Below are positions 17,385-25,793 of a stretch of 64,000 bases of DNA, piece by piece. Under the pieces are notes generated by a model. The model saw only the letters and a list, made by a program, of their open reading frames with translations, did not search any database and was not told the DNA's origin. The position numbers and the translations under genes were made by a program. Each line of letters starts with the position of its first letter. Position 1 is the stretch's first letter. The stretch comes from Pseudomonas siliginis (lineage in GTDB: Bacteria > Pseudomonadota > Gammaproteobacteria > Pseudomonadales > Pseudomonadaceae): contig NZ_JAHSTW010000002.1 of the NCBI RefSeq assembly GCF_019145195.1, forward strand, positions 248,001 through 312,000. Reading direction: 5' to 3'.

Positions 17385-18980
17385 ATGCCTGTACCCGATC
17401 CCTTCCGCGAAGGCCTCGCCCGAGGCTGGAAAACCTACAACGGCGCGCAATTGAGCGACGACCTCACCCTCGAAGCCGACGTCGCCATCATCGGCAGTGG
17501 CGCCGGCGGCGGCACCACGGCGGAGATCCTCAGCGCGGCCGGCTACAAAGTCCTGCTGATCGAAGAAGGCCCGCTGAAGACCAGTTCGGATTTCAAACTG
17601 CTCGAAGACGAGGCCTACAGCAGCCTCTATCAGGAAGGCATCGGGCGCATGAGCAAGGACGGCGCGATCACGATCCTGCAGGGCCGCGCGGTCGGCGGCA
17701 CGACGCTGATCAACTGGACCTCGAGCTTCCGCACACCCGAGCCGACCCTCGAACACTGGGCCAGCGAGCACAACGTCAAAGGCCATAGTCCGGCAGAAAT
17801 GGCGCCGTGGTTCGAAAAAATGGAGCAGCGCCTCGGGGTCGCGCCGTGGATGGTGCCACCCAACGCTAATAATGACGTGATCCGCAAAGGCTGCGAGCAC
17901 CTCGGCTACAGCTGGCACGTGATCCCGCGCAACGTTCGCGGTTGTTGGAATCTCGGCTATTGCGGCATGGGCTGTCCGAGCAACGCCAAGCAATCGATGA
18001 TGGTCACGACCATCCCGGCGACGCTGGAAAAGGGCGGCGAGCTGCTGTATCTCGCGCGGGTAGAGAAACTGCTGATCAGTGGCGACAAAGTTACCGGACT
18101 GCATTGCGTGGCGATGGACCAACGCTGCGTCGAGCCGACCGGGCGCAGCATCACCGTCAAGGCGCGGCATTACGTGCTGGCCGGCGGCGGCATCAACAGC
18201 CCGGCGCTGTTGCTGCGCTCCGACGTGCCGGATCCGCATGAGCGCGTGGGCAAGCGCACCTTTCTGCACCCGGTGAACATGTCCGCCGCGCGTTTTGCCG
18301 AGGTGGTCAATCCGTTTTACGGCGCGCCGCAGTCGATCTATTCCGACCATTTTCAGTGGAAGGACGGCACCACTGGGCCGATGGCTTTCAAACTCGAAGT
18401 GCCGCCGCTGCACCCGGCGCTGGCTGCCACACTGCTCGGTGGTTTCGGCAAGGAAAACGCCCAGCACATGGCCGACCTGCCGCACACCCACGCGATGCTG
18501 GCGCTGCTGCGCGATGGCTTCCACCCGGACAGCAGCGGTGGCTCGGTGGAGCTGCGCGGTGATGGCTCGCCGGTGCTCGACTATCAGGTTTCGCAATACG
18601 CCTGGGACGGTTTGCGCCGGGCCTTTCACGTCATGGCCGAAATCCAGTTCGCCGGCGGCGCGCAATCGGTGATGCCGATGCACGCCGACGGCCGCTATGT
18701 GAAGACACTGGCCGAGGCGCGCTCAATGATCGATGGATTGAGCCTGGAGCTGTACCGCACGCGACTCGGTAGCGCCCATGTGATGGGTGGTTGTGCGATG
18801 GGTGAAGATCCGAAAAGCGCGGTAGCCGACAGCCTCGGTCGCCATCATCAACTGCGCAATCTGTCGATTCACGACGGCTCGCTGTTCCCCACCAGCATCG
18901 GCGCCAACCCGCAGTTGTCGGTGTATGGCCTGACCGCGCAACTGGCGACAGCCTTGGCTGACCGACTGAAAAATCCATGA
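17385..18980 (+). CDS. GMC family FAD-dependent oxidoreductase
   Basis: This 531-residue glucose-methanol-choline-type oxidoreductase has the FAD dinucleotide fold VAIIGSGAGGGTTAEIL at about residues 28-46 and the GMC segment RAVGGTTLINWTSSF near residue 105. The C-terminal block has HVMGGCAMGEDP and NPQLSVYGLTAQLA. The cysteine-rich stretch GCWNLGYCGMGCPSNAKQ (about 185-205) is typical of the bacterial long-chain alcohol or sugar dehydrogenase branch. No signal peptide is visible, so export would rely on the Tat partner encoded upstream. Likely substrate is an alcohol whose aldehyde feeds the neighbouring aldehyde dehydrogenase (inference). Confidence 0.88.
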   Translation: MPVPDPFREGLARGWKTYNGAQLSDDLTLEADVAIIGSGAGGGTTAEILSAAGYKVLLIEEGPLKTSSDFKLLEDEAYSSLYQEGIGRMSKDGAITILQGRAVGGTTLINWTSSFRTPEPTLEHWASEHNVKGHSPAEMAPWFEKMEQRLGVAPWMVPPNANNDVIRKGCEHLGYSWHVIPRNVRGCWNLGYCGMGCPSNAKQSMMVTTIPATLEKGGELLYLARVEKLLISGDKVTGLHCVAMDQRCVEPTGRSITVKARHYVLAGGGINSPALLLRSDVPDPHERVGKRTFLHPVNMSAARFAEVVNPFYGAPQSIYSDHFQWKDGTTGPMAFKLEVPPLHPALAATLLGGFGKENAQHMADLPHTHAMLALLRDGFHPDSSGGSVELRGDGSPVLDYQVSQYAWDGLRRAFHVMAEIQFAGGAQSVMPMHADGRYVKTLAEARSMIDGLSLELYRTRLGSAHVMGGCAMGEDPKSAVADSLGRHHQLRNLSIHDGSLFPTSIGANPQLSVYGLTAQLATALADRLKNP

Positions 18981-19008
18981 AAAAGCAGAATATTCCTATC
19001 GTCTATAG

Positions 19009-19602
<594 letters not shown>

Positions 19603-19681
19603 TTTAAAGATTGCAGTCTCGTGCCCTTGATCGCCCCCGCGTGCACTGCGAGCGCCAATGCGGCACAATTGCGCGCATTGA

Positions 19682-19972
<291 letters not shown>

Positions 19973-19995
19973 TCACTTCAGCGCCTGTACCGAAG

Positions 19996-20092
19996 CCATC
20001 GCGGGCAAGCCCGCTCCCACAGAGTCTGTGGTGAAACACAAATTTGTGTGAACACCAAAACCCCTGTGGGAGCGAGCCTGCTCGCGAATGGG
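19996..20092. repeat. REP doublet with one divergent arm
   Basis: The left arm, CCATCGCGGGCAAGCCCGCT, belongs to the GCGGGCAAGCCCGC subtype. The right arm, GTGGGAGCGAGCCTGCTCGC, is the common subtype of this window. The pair therefore joins two REP subtypes. Confidence 0.85.
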
Positions 20093-20123
20093 CCATCAGC
20101 CACACCCCTGAAACCCGATCAGC

Positions 20124-20447
20124 TCACTCGCGCTGCTCGAACCCCTCCCCCGTACACCCCAGACACCGCACAAACGCCGCTTTCGCCGGGTCTACCACCA
20201 GCGCCTGACCGGCATCGCCGACCCCGCCGCCGAGCGCGGTAAACGGCAACGACACCACAAACGCTCCCGCACCGATCACCGTGGCCACCACCAGCAAAGG
20301 TCGGGCAATCAGCAGGTCGCCAAGCATGGCGTAGGCCGGGGGATTCTGGATGGTGTAACGCGGATCACCGCTGCCGGTTTCCGAGGCCTGAACGGCCAGG
20401 CTGGAACACAACAGCAGCGTGACGAAGAAGACTTGCAGGACTTTCAT
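20124..20447 (-). CDS. Small exported or membrane protein of unknown function with C-terminal CLGC motif
   Basis: The 107-residue protein has an N-terminal signal peptide (cleavage probably after VQA, about residue 20), then [24 protein letters not shown], one hydrophobic helix (about 50-70) and a glycine-rich segment. It ends in [15 protein letters not shown]. Relatives occur in many Pseudomonas beside mutM and are sometimes labelled multidrug transporter without support. The paired cysteines at the end could bind metal or form a disulfide. I cannot assign a function. Confidence 0.75.
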   Translation of the reverse strand: MKVLQVFFVTLLLCSSLAVQASETGSGDPRYTIQNPPAYAMLGDLLIARPLLVVATVIGAGAFVVSLPFTALGGGVGDAGQALVVDPAKAAFVRCLGCTGEGFEQRE

Positions 20448-20502
20448 GGCACGATCCTTCGGGCTGAGCAGTGAGACTTCTCACTATAGACCCAAGGATT
20501 TT

Positions 20503-21315
20503 TCAGGTCTGGCAGCGCGGGCAAAACACGCTGGCGCGCTGGCCGAGCTTCACTTCGCGCAGGCCGGTGCCGCAGACCTTGCAGTGCTGCCCTCCCCGGC
20601 CGTAGACAAACAGTTCCTGCTGAAAGTATCCCGGCTGACCGTCACCGCCAATGAAATCGCGCAATGTCGTGCCGCCACGCTCAATGGCGGCGGCAAGGAT
20701 GCGTTTGATCTCGATCGCCAGTTTCAAGTAACGCCCGCGGGAAATGCCCCCGGCTTCGCGGCGCGGGTCGATGCCGGCGGCGAACAGCGCTTCGGTCGCG
20801 TAGATATTGCCCACCCCGACCACCACCGCGTTATCCATGATGAACGGCTTGATCGCCATTGAGCGCCCGCGTGACAGCTGGAACAGGCGCTCGCCATCGA
20901 ACAGATCGGTCAGCGGCTCCGGCCCGAGGCGAATCAGCAATTCGTGATTGAGCGGGTCGTTGCTCCACAGCATCGCGCCGAACCGTCGCGGGTCGGTGTA
21001 GCGCAGGGCCAGACCCGATTCCAGTTCGATATCGACGTGCTCGTGCTTCAACGCCGGCAACCCGGCCTCGACCAGACGCAGATTGCCGGACATGCCCAAA
21101 TGGCTGATCAGCGTGCCGATCTCGGCGTTGATCAACAGGTACTTGGCGCGCCGCTCGACCAGCACGATGCGCTGCCCGGACAGACGCACATCGAGGTCTT
21201 CGGGGATCGGCCAGCGCAGGCGCCGGTCGCGGACGATGACCCGGCTGACCCGCTGGCCTTCCAGGTGCGGGGCGATCCCGCGACGGGTGGTTTCGACTTC
21301 CGGCAGTTCAGGCAT
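20503..21315 (-). CDS. mutM: Formamidopyrimidine-DNA glycosylase MutM (Fpg)
   Basis: MutM removes 8-oxoguanine and formamidopyrimidines from DNA and nicks the abasic site. The 270-residue protein begins [12 protein letters not shown] with the catalytic proline (after Met removal) and glutamate. VERRAKYLL carries the conserved lysine. The H2TH region is followed by a C-terminal zinc finger C-x2-C...C-x2-C (CKVCG to CPRCQ). All catalytic features are present. It lies 12 bases downstream of the HDOD gene and is probably co-transcribed with it. Confidence 0.97.
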   Translation of the reverse strand: MPELPEVETTRRGIAPHLEGQRVSRVIVRDRRLRWPIPEDLDVRLSGQRIVLVERRAKYLLINAEIGTLISHLGMSGNLRLVEAGLPALKHEHVDIELESGLALRYTDPRRFGAMLWSNDPLNHELLIRLGPEPLTDLFDGERLFQLSRGRSMAIKPFIMDNAVVVGVGNIYATEALFAAGIDPRREAGGISRGRYLKLAIEIKRILAAAIERGGTTLRDFIGGDGQPGYFQQELFVYGRGGQHCKVCGTGLREVKLGQRASVFCPRCQT

Positions 21316-21327
21316 GTTGTCCTCGGA

Positions 21328-22194
21328 TCAATGCGCGCCGAGGTCGCGAATCGTTTGTTTGAGTGTTTCGAAGTCGTAGTCCGACAGACCGACGTAATCG
21401 AGCACCAGCGGGCCGACCGCGTTCCACTCGAAATCTTCGCTCTGGTTGCCCAGCACCCGATACGAGGCGCAGATGTGCTCGGCCATTTTCAGTATCGCCA
21501 GCAAGTTTTTCAGCTGGCTGTTCTTCGACGATTCGTCGCTGAAAATCGCCAGCGCGTTGTGGTGGTTGGCGATGGCGGCGCTGACATGCTCCGGCAGGCG
21601 CCAGGACTTGGCCGTGTAGTAACCGACCACGGCGTGGTTGGTGTTGAACACACGGTTTTCCGTATCGACCACGCGGCATTCCGGGCTGGCGCTGGCGTAG
21701 GCCTCTTCCAGCACGGTCATGTAATTGGGGAAACGCTGCAGCATCAATGGCACGCCGCAATCGTGGAACAGGCCCAACGCATAGGCTTCGTCACCGGCCT
21801 GGGTGCCGATGCGCTTGGCCAGCGTCAGGCAGGTCATCGCCACATCCTGCGCGGTGTCCCAGAAACGGTTGAGGGTGACGATGGTATCGTCGTTCATCTC
21901 GCCCTTGATCGACTGCGCGTTGATCAGGTTGATGATCGAGCGGCTGCCCAACAGGTTCACCGCACGCTGAATCGAGGTGATCTTGTTGCTCAGGCCGTAA
22001 TACGGCGAGTTGACGATTTTCAGCAGCGCGCCGGACAGACCGGGGTCCTGGGAGATCAGTTTGGCGATCACCTCCAGGTCCGGGTCGGGCATGTACTGCT
22101 CCATTTGCAGATCCACCATGATCTGCGGTTGCGCCGGCACACTGATGCCTTGCAGCGATTGTTGAATCTGTTCGGTGGTCAGCTCTTGGGACAT
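21328..22194 (-). CDS. HDOD domain protein
   Basis: The 288-residue protein carries an HDOD domain at about residues 20-215 (ISQDPGLSGALLKIVNSPYYGLSNKI is the domain's central signature). This is a phosphohydrolase-like fold without the HD metal residues. HDOD proteins act in signalling, often with c-di-GMP or chemotaxis systems, by unknown mechanisms. No second domain is attached here. It is divergent from pfpI and followed closely by mutM. Confidence 0.9.
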   Translation of the reverse strand: MSQELTTEQIQQSLQGISVPAQPQIMVDLQMEQYMPDPDLEVIAKLISQDPGLSGALLKIVNSPYYGLSNKITSIQRAVNLLGSRSIINLINAQSIKGEMNDDTIVTLNRFWDTAQDVAMTCLTLAKRIGTQAGDEAYALGLFHDCGVPLMLQRFPNYMTVLEEAYASASPECRVVDTENRVFNTNHAVVGYYTAKSWRLPEHVSAAIANHHNALAIFSDESSKNSQLKNLLAILKMAEHICASYRVLGNQSEDFEWNAVGPLVLDYVGLSDYDFETLKQTIRDLGAH

Positions 22195-22269
22195 AAGTAC
22201 ACACTCCGGGGCAGGCGGCGATTCTAACCGCTGAAACCGCAGGGCGACACACCGATGGGCACATCGTCG

Positions 22270-22297
22270 GAACTTTCATCTGTGCCCAGGCTTCGGA
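22270..22297 (+). promoter_or_regulatory. AlgU (sigma-22) type promoter of pfpI
   Basis: GAACTT at 22270-22275, a 17-base spacer and TCGGA at 22293-22297 fit the AlgU consensus. It lies about 70 bases before the pfpI start in the gap shared with the divergent HDOD gene. PfpI/DJ-1 proteins are stress proteins, which suits envelope-stress control. Confidence 0.6.
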
Positions 22298-22368
22298 ATC
22301 AGTAGGGCGCATCGGACCTCAATGGTCCGCTGCGAAGGCAAAATCTCCACAGACTCAGGAGCTTACCG

Positions 22369-22908
22369 ATGGCAACTTCCCTCAATGGCAAACGCGTCGC
22401 TATTTTGGTTACCGATGGTTTCGAACAGGTCGAAATGACAGGCCCTAAGGATGCCCTGGAGCAGGCCGGCGTGCAGGTCGATATCCTTTCCGCCGAGGCT
22501 GGCACGGTGAAAGGCTGGAACCATGACAAACCGGCCGACGACTTCCCCGTCAGCAACACTTTCCAGGCTGTGAGCGTCGATCAATACGATGCCGTGCTGT
22601 TGCCCGGCGGTGTGCAGAATTCCGACACCATCCGTATCGATCAGGATGCTCAGCATCTGGTCAAGACTGCCGCTTCGGCAGGCAAGCCGATTGCCGTGAT
22701 CTGCCATGGCAGCTGGCTGCTGATCTCGGCGGGACTGGTCAACGGCAAGACCATGACCAGCTACAAGACGGTCAAGGACGATCTGGTCAATGCCGGGGTC
22801 AATTGGGTCGATCAGGAAGTGGTCAAGGACGGCAACCTGATCAGCAGCCGCCAGCCGGATGATGTGCCGGCGTTCAGTCAGGCCCTGATTGACGCACTGG
22901 CTGCATAA
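22369..22908 (+). CDS. pfpI: PfpI/DJ-1 family stress protein (YhbO-like)
   Basis: The 179-residue protein has a class I glutamine-amidotransferase-like fold. The nucleophile elbow AVICHGSW has the reactive cysteine at about C112 followed by H113, and an N-terminal acidic residue in FEQVEM completes the site. Family members act as glyoxalases, deglycases or proteases depending on the report. The role in P. aeruginosa is stress protection and reduced mutation. It is preceded by an AlgU-type promoter and a small hairpin (CGGACC/GGTCCG, about 22313-22328) in the leader. Confidence 0.9.
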   Translation: MATSLNGKRVAILVTDGFEQVEMTGPKDALEQAGVQVDILSAEAGTVKGWNHDKPADDFPVSNTFQAVSVDQYDAVLLPGGVQNSDTIRIDQDAQHLVKTAASAGKPIAVICHGSWLLISAGLVNGKTMTSYKTVKDDLVNAGVNWVDQEVVKDGNLISSRQPDDVPAFSQALIDALAA

Positions 22909-22918
22909 GAGCTGAAAT

Positions 22919-22990
22919 CGCTTTCGCGAGCAGGCTCGCTCCCACAGGTGAATGCATTCCAAGTGTGGGAGCGAGCCTGCTCGCGAAGGG
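22919..22990. repeat. REP doublet (reverse class)
   Basis: CTTTCGCGAGCAGGCTCGCT is followed by GTGGGAGCGAGCCTGCTCGC, with about 18 bases between. It starts 10 bases after the pfpI stop. Confidence 0.92.
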
Positions 22991-23070
22991 GCCACCCGCT
23001 TTTCATCGCAGGCCAGACCGGAGCACGCCTCAACACGCTATACTCCCGCTCTTTTTTCCGGAGCGACGTC

Positions 23071-24267
23071 ATGTCCCTGCCTAGCCTGCGCCTCAAAGCC
23101 AACGCCGACCGTCGCCTGCGCAACGGCCACTTGTGGGTCTACAGCAACGAAATCGACGTGGCCGCCACGCCTCTGCACGGCTTCAAGGCCGGCGATCAGG
23201 CGGTGCTCGAAGCCGCTGGCGGCAAGCCGTTGGGCATCGTCGCCATGAGCCCGAACAACCTGATCTGCGCGCGCCTGCTGTCGCGCGACATCAAACTGGC
23301 CCTCGACAAGTCGCTGCTGGTGCATCGCCTGAACGTCGCGCTGTCGTTGCGCGAGCGTCTGTTCGACAAGCCGTTCTATCGTCTGGTCTACGGCGACTCC
23401 GACCTGCTGCCGGGTCTGGTGGTCGATCGTTTCGGCGACATCCTCGTGGTGCAGATCGCCTCGGCGACCATGGAAGCGCACAAAGACGACGTGATCGCCG
23501 CGTTGACTCAAGTGCTCAAGCCAAGTGGCATTCTGTTCAAGAATGACTCCGCCGCCCGCGACGCCGAAGGCCTCAACCGTTATGTCGAAACCGTGTTCGG
23601 TCTGGTGCCGGAGTGGGTCGCGCTGGAAGAGAACGGTGTGAAATTCGAAGCGCCGGTCATTCAAGGGCAGAAAACCGGCTGGTTCTACGACCACCGCATG
23701 AACCGCGCGCGCCTGGCACCCTACGCCAAAGGCAAACGCGTGCTCGACCTCTATAGCTATATCGGTGGCTGGGGCGTGCAGGCCGCTGCGTTCGGCGCCA
23801 GCGAAGTGTTCTGCGTCGACGCCTCTGCATTCGCCCTCGACGGTGTCGAGCGCAACGCCGCGCTGAACGGCTTCGCTGACAAGATGACCTGCATCGAAGG
23901 CGATGTCTTTGAAGCGCTGAAGGAACTGAAAGCCAGCGAAGAGCGCTTCGACGTGATCGTTGCCGATCCGCCGGCCTTCATCAAACGCAAGAAAGACATG
24001 AAGAATGGCGAAGGCGCCTACCGTCGTCTGAACGAACAAGCCATGCGCCTGCTGACCAAGGACGGCATTCTGGTCAGTGCTTCGTGCTCCATGCACCTGC
24101 CGGAAGATGATCTGCAGAACATCCTGCTGACCAGCGCCCGTCACCTGGACCGCAATATCCAGATGCTCGAGCGTGGCGGCCAGGGTCCGGATCATCCGGT
24201 GCATCCGGCCATCGCTGAAACCCGTTACATCAAAAGCATCACCTGCCGTCTGCTGCCCAACAGCTGA
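23071..24267 (+). CDS. rlmI: 23S rRNA (cytosine-1962 C5)-methyltransferase RlmI
   Basis: This SAM-dependent RNA methyltransferase has 398 residues. An N-terminal PUA domain begins SLRLKANADRRLRNGHLWVY. A central EEHEA-like region (about 80-185) is followed by the methyltransferase domain with SAM-binding VLDLYSYIGGWGVQAAAFG. The motif IVADPPAFIK and the cysteine motif SASCSMHL are those of RlmI. The open frame runs back into the REP, but ATG 23071 matches the family start. A strong terminator follows. Confidence 0.94.
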   Translation: MSLPSLRLKANADRRLRNGHLWVYSNEIDVAATPLHGFKAGDQAVLEAAGGKPLGIVAMSPNNLICARLLSRDIKLALDKSLLVHRLNVALSLRERLFDKPFYRLVYGDSDLLPGLVVDRFGDILVVQIASATMEAHKDDVIAALTQVLKPSGILFKNDSAARDAEGLNRYVETVFGLVPEWVALEENGVKFEAPVIQGQKTGWFYDHRMNRARLAPYAKGKRVLDLYSYIGGWGVQAAAFGASEVFCVDASAFALDGVERNAALNGFADKMTCIEGDVFEALKELKASEERFDVIVADPPAFIKRKKDMKNGEGAYRRLNEQAMRLLTKDGILVSASCSMHLPEDDLQNILLTSARHLDRNIQMLERGGQGPDHPVHPAIAETRYIKSITCRLLPNS

Positions 24268-24281
24268 TTGCGCTTGAACAC

Positions 24282-24311
24282 CGGGGAGCCACTGAGCTCC
24301 CCGTTTTTTTT
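24282..24311 (+). terminator. Rho-independent terminator of rlmI
   Basis: The perfect stem CGGGGAGC/GCTCCCCG is followed directly by eight T residues. It separates rlmI from the AT-rich accessory locus downstream. Confidence 0.92.
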
Positions 24312-24577
24312 GCGCGCCCTCCCCCCGTTTTTTCACACTCGACATGAGTGTCCTGCCCTCTTCCTACAGCTTCTTTCTCGCTGCCTTGCAGGAAGTTTCG
24401 TCATGCCTGTCAATCATGGAAATTAAACCTACACAGTAAGCCTCCTGCAAAAGATCACTCCGACAAAATTACTGGAATATTCCTACTTAATATCCGCTTG
24501 CCAATATTCGATTACAAACTAATATGAAGTTGTCGCAACGAAGCGACTCAACTACCAACGAACAAGGAGTTCACATC
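24312..24577 (+). other. AT-rich leader region before the 23-codon peptide gene
   Basis: This gap is clearly richer in A+T than its surroundings (about 37% G+C over the 60 bases from 24481). I see no further gene in it. It contains the promoter-like pair at 24498-24525 and a weak stem (GTTGTCGC with GCGACTCAAC, 24529-24552) before the peptide's ribosome site. Confidence 0.55.
24498..24525 (+). promoter_or_regulatory. Candidate sigma-70 promoter for the peptide/SagB/AurF/MFS locus
   Basis: TTGCCA (24498-24503) and TAATAT (24520-24525) are 16 bases apart, with AT-rich DNA around and before them. The predicted transcript would start about 45 bases before the peptide start codon. Confidence 0.5.
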
Positions 24578-24649
24578 ATGAAAACCATTTATCTCGAAAC
24601 AGACAAACTCGCCAACCTGGCCTTTCTGGTTGCAGCCATCGGCCGCTAA
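24578..24649 (+). CDS. 23-residue peptide, candidate precursor of a modified peptide
   Basis: ATG at 24578 is preceded by AAGGAG at an eight-base spacing, a near-ideal ribosome site, and the frame closes at TAA after 23 codons. The product starts MKTIYLETDK and ends FLVAAIGR: a polar N-terminal half and a hydrophobic C-terminal half. It contains no Cys and no Ser, only Thr3, Thr8 and Tyr5 as side-chain hydroxyls. It is not PqqA: the Glu-x3-Tyr pair is absent. A strong hairpin separates it from genes for a SagB-like oxidase, an AurF-like oxygenase and an exporter. A precursor role is inferred from context. A regulatory leader peptide is the main alternative. Confidence 0.6.
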   Translation: MKTIYLETDKLANLAFLVAAIGR

Positions 24650-24656
24650 GTAAGCC

Positions 24657-24701
24657 TGGACGCCGGAGAGTGCCGGCACTCTGGCGTCCATCAGACTTTT
24701 T
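24657..24701 (+). terminator. Attenuator-like hairpin between the peptide gene and the enzyme operon
   Basis: TGGACGCC and GGCGTCCA form the outer stem, and AGAGTGCCGGCACTCT, a perfect 16-base palindrome, the inner part, with a two-base bulge (GG). Stem bases are 24657-24690. Five T residues follow six bases later (24697-24701), so termination is probably partial. Such an element after a precursor gene would let the short transcript be more abundant than the operon message. Confidence 0.65.
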
Positions 24702-24719
24702 CCCGAGTGACCTGAGCCC

Positions 24720-25793
24720 ATGTATATCAATCCTTTTCTTTTTATATTGCCGCGCCCGCCCGGACAAGTTGTCTGGAACTACAAGAACCATACTCAACAC
24801 GAACTTGATCTTGAATACTCCCATCGCCTCGCCAGCCTTATACACAACCCTGATATATTTGACCCCAACAACATAATAGACAGACAACTTCTGGACGCCG
24901 GCATTTTAATAACTTCAAAAATAGACAGTCCGAATTGGGGCTGGGATGAATTGTCGAAGATCTATCACATCGGCACACAAAACATACCTAGCGCACATAC
25001 GCCTCGGAATATCCACGAGTGGTCCAGGCAATATCTGGCGCACTGCAGCGAAGTGCTGGCGAAGCCAGAACCTGCAGACACCCGGGCGCCGCGATCAGTG
25101 CAGCCCCTGATTACCCTGCCCGTACCGGGCGCCATTGATGATGACAGCCTGACTCAGGCCCTGATGAGGCGCAAAACCTGTCGTTCCTACACCGGTGCAG
25201 CGGTGACACTGGATGAGGTTGGCACGCTGCTGTATTTGACCCTCGGCTATCTTCCCCCACGCGACAATGCCCACGACGATCCGGTCGCACCGGGTCTCGA
25301 GGCACGCCGAAGCTGCCCGTCCGGCGGCGGACTGAACGCCTGTGAGGGATTTGTCCTGGCGCAAAATGTCAGCGGACTGGAACCCGGCATCTACGCCTAT
25401 CACCCTGCCGAACACGCCCTGAGCCGGATCAATGCGCTGCCGGATCCGGAGCTGGGTCAATTGCTCGGCGGCCAGCATTTCATCAACAACCTGCCACTGG
25501 GCGTGTTCATCACTGCAAGGTTTGATCGTCTCTGGTGGAAGTACGAACACTCGCGCGCCTATCGCATGGCCTTCATCGAAGCCGGTCATCTCTCGCAAAC
25601 CTTTCAACTGGTAGCAACGACGCTGGGGCTGAACACCTGGCTGACCGGCGCATTTGCCGACGCACAGGTTGAAACCCTGCTCGGCATCGCGGGCAGCGCC
25701 GAGCAACCGTTGTTCTTCGTCGGTTGCGGACAAAGCGATGGCCAGGCCATGTGCCAGGAAATGCGTGATCTGCTCAGCGGAGCACAGTCATGA
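24720..25793 (+). CDS. SagB/McbC-like flavin-dependent dehydrogenase (nitroreductase fold)
   Basis: The 357-residue protein has an N-terminal domain (about 15-120) with the VVWNYKNHTQHELDLEYSH pattern usual in SagB-type proteins. A nitroreductase-fold domain (about 150-350) follows. FMN-site motifs are RRKTCRSYTG, RRSCPSGGGLNACEG and EAGHLSQTFQLVATTLGL. The Lys-Tyr pair reported as catalytic in azole-forming dehydrogenases is present as WWKYEH (K274-Y275). No YcaO or E1-like cyclodehydratase is encoded nearby, so azoline oxidation is doubtful. The ATG at 24720 has a weak ribosome site. The N-terminal third is AT-rich and uses ATA codons, unlike neighbouring genes. It overlaps the next gene by four bases. 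Confidence 0.85.
   Translation: MYINPFLFILPRPPGQVVWNYKNHTQHELDLEYSHRLASLIHNPDIFDPNNIIDRQLLDAGILITSKIDSPNWGWDELSKIYHIGTQNIPSAHTPRNIHEWSRQYLAHCSEVLAKPEPADTRAPRSVQPLITLPVPGAIDDDSLTQALMRRKTCRSYTGAAVTLDEVGTLLYLTLGYLPPRDNAHDDPVAPGLEARRSCPSGGGLNACEGFVLAQNVSGLEPGIYAYHPAEHALSRINALPDPELGQLLGGQHFINNLPLGVFITARFDRLWWKYEHSRAYRMAFIEAGHLSQTFQLVATTLGLNTWLTGAFADAQVETLLGIAGSAEQPLFFVGCGQSDGQAMCQEMRDLLSGAQS

Noticed and set aside
24578..24649. Peptide as PqqA (pyrroloquinoline quinone precursor)
   Set aside because: Length is the same, but the Glu-x3-Tyr pair is missing and no pqqB-E genes are nearby.
24548..24730. Minus-strand frame overlapping the 23-codon peptide gene
   Set aside because: It reads across the hairpin and lacks a ribosome site, while the plus-strand frame has AAGGAG at the right distance and fits the operon direction.
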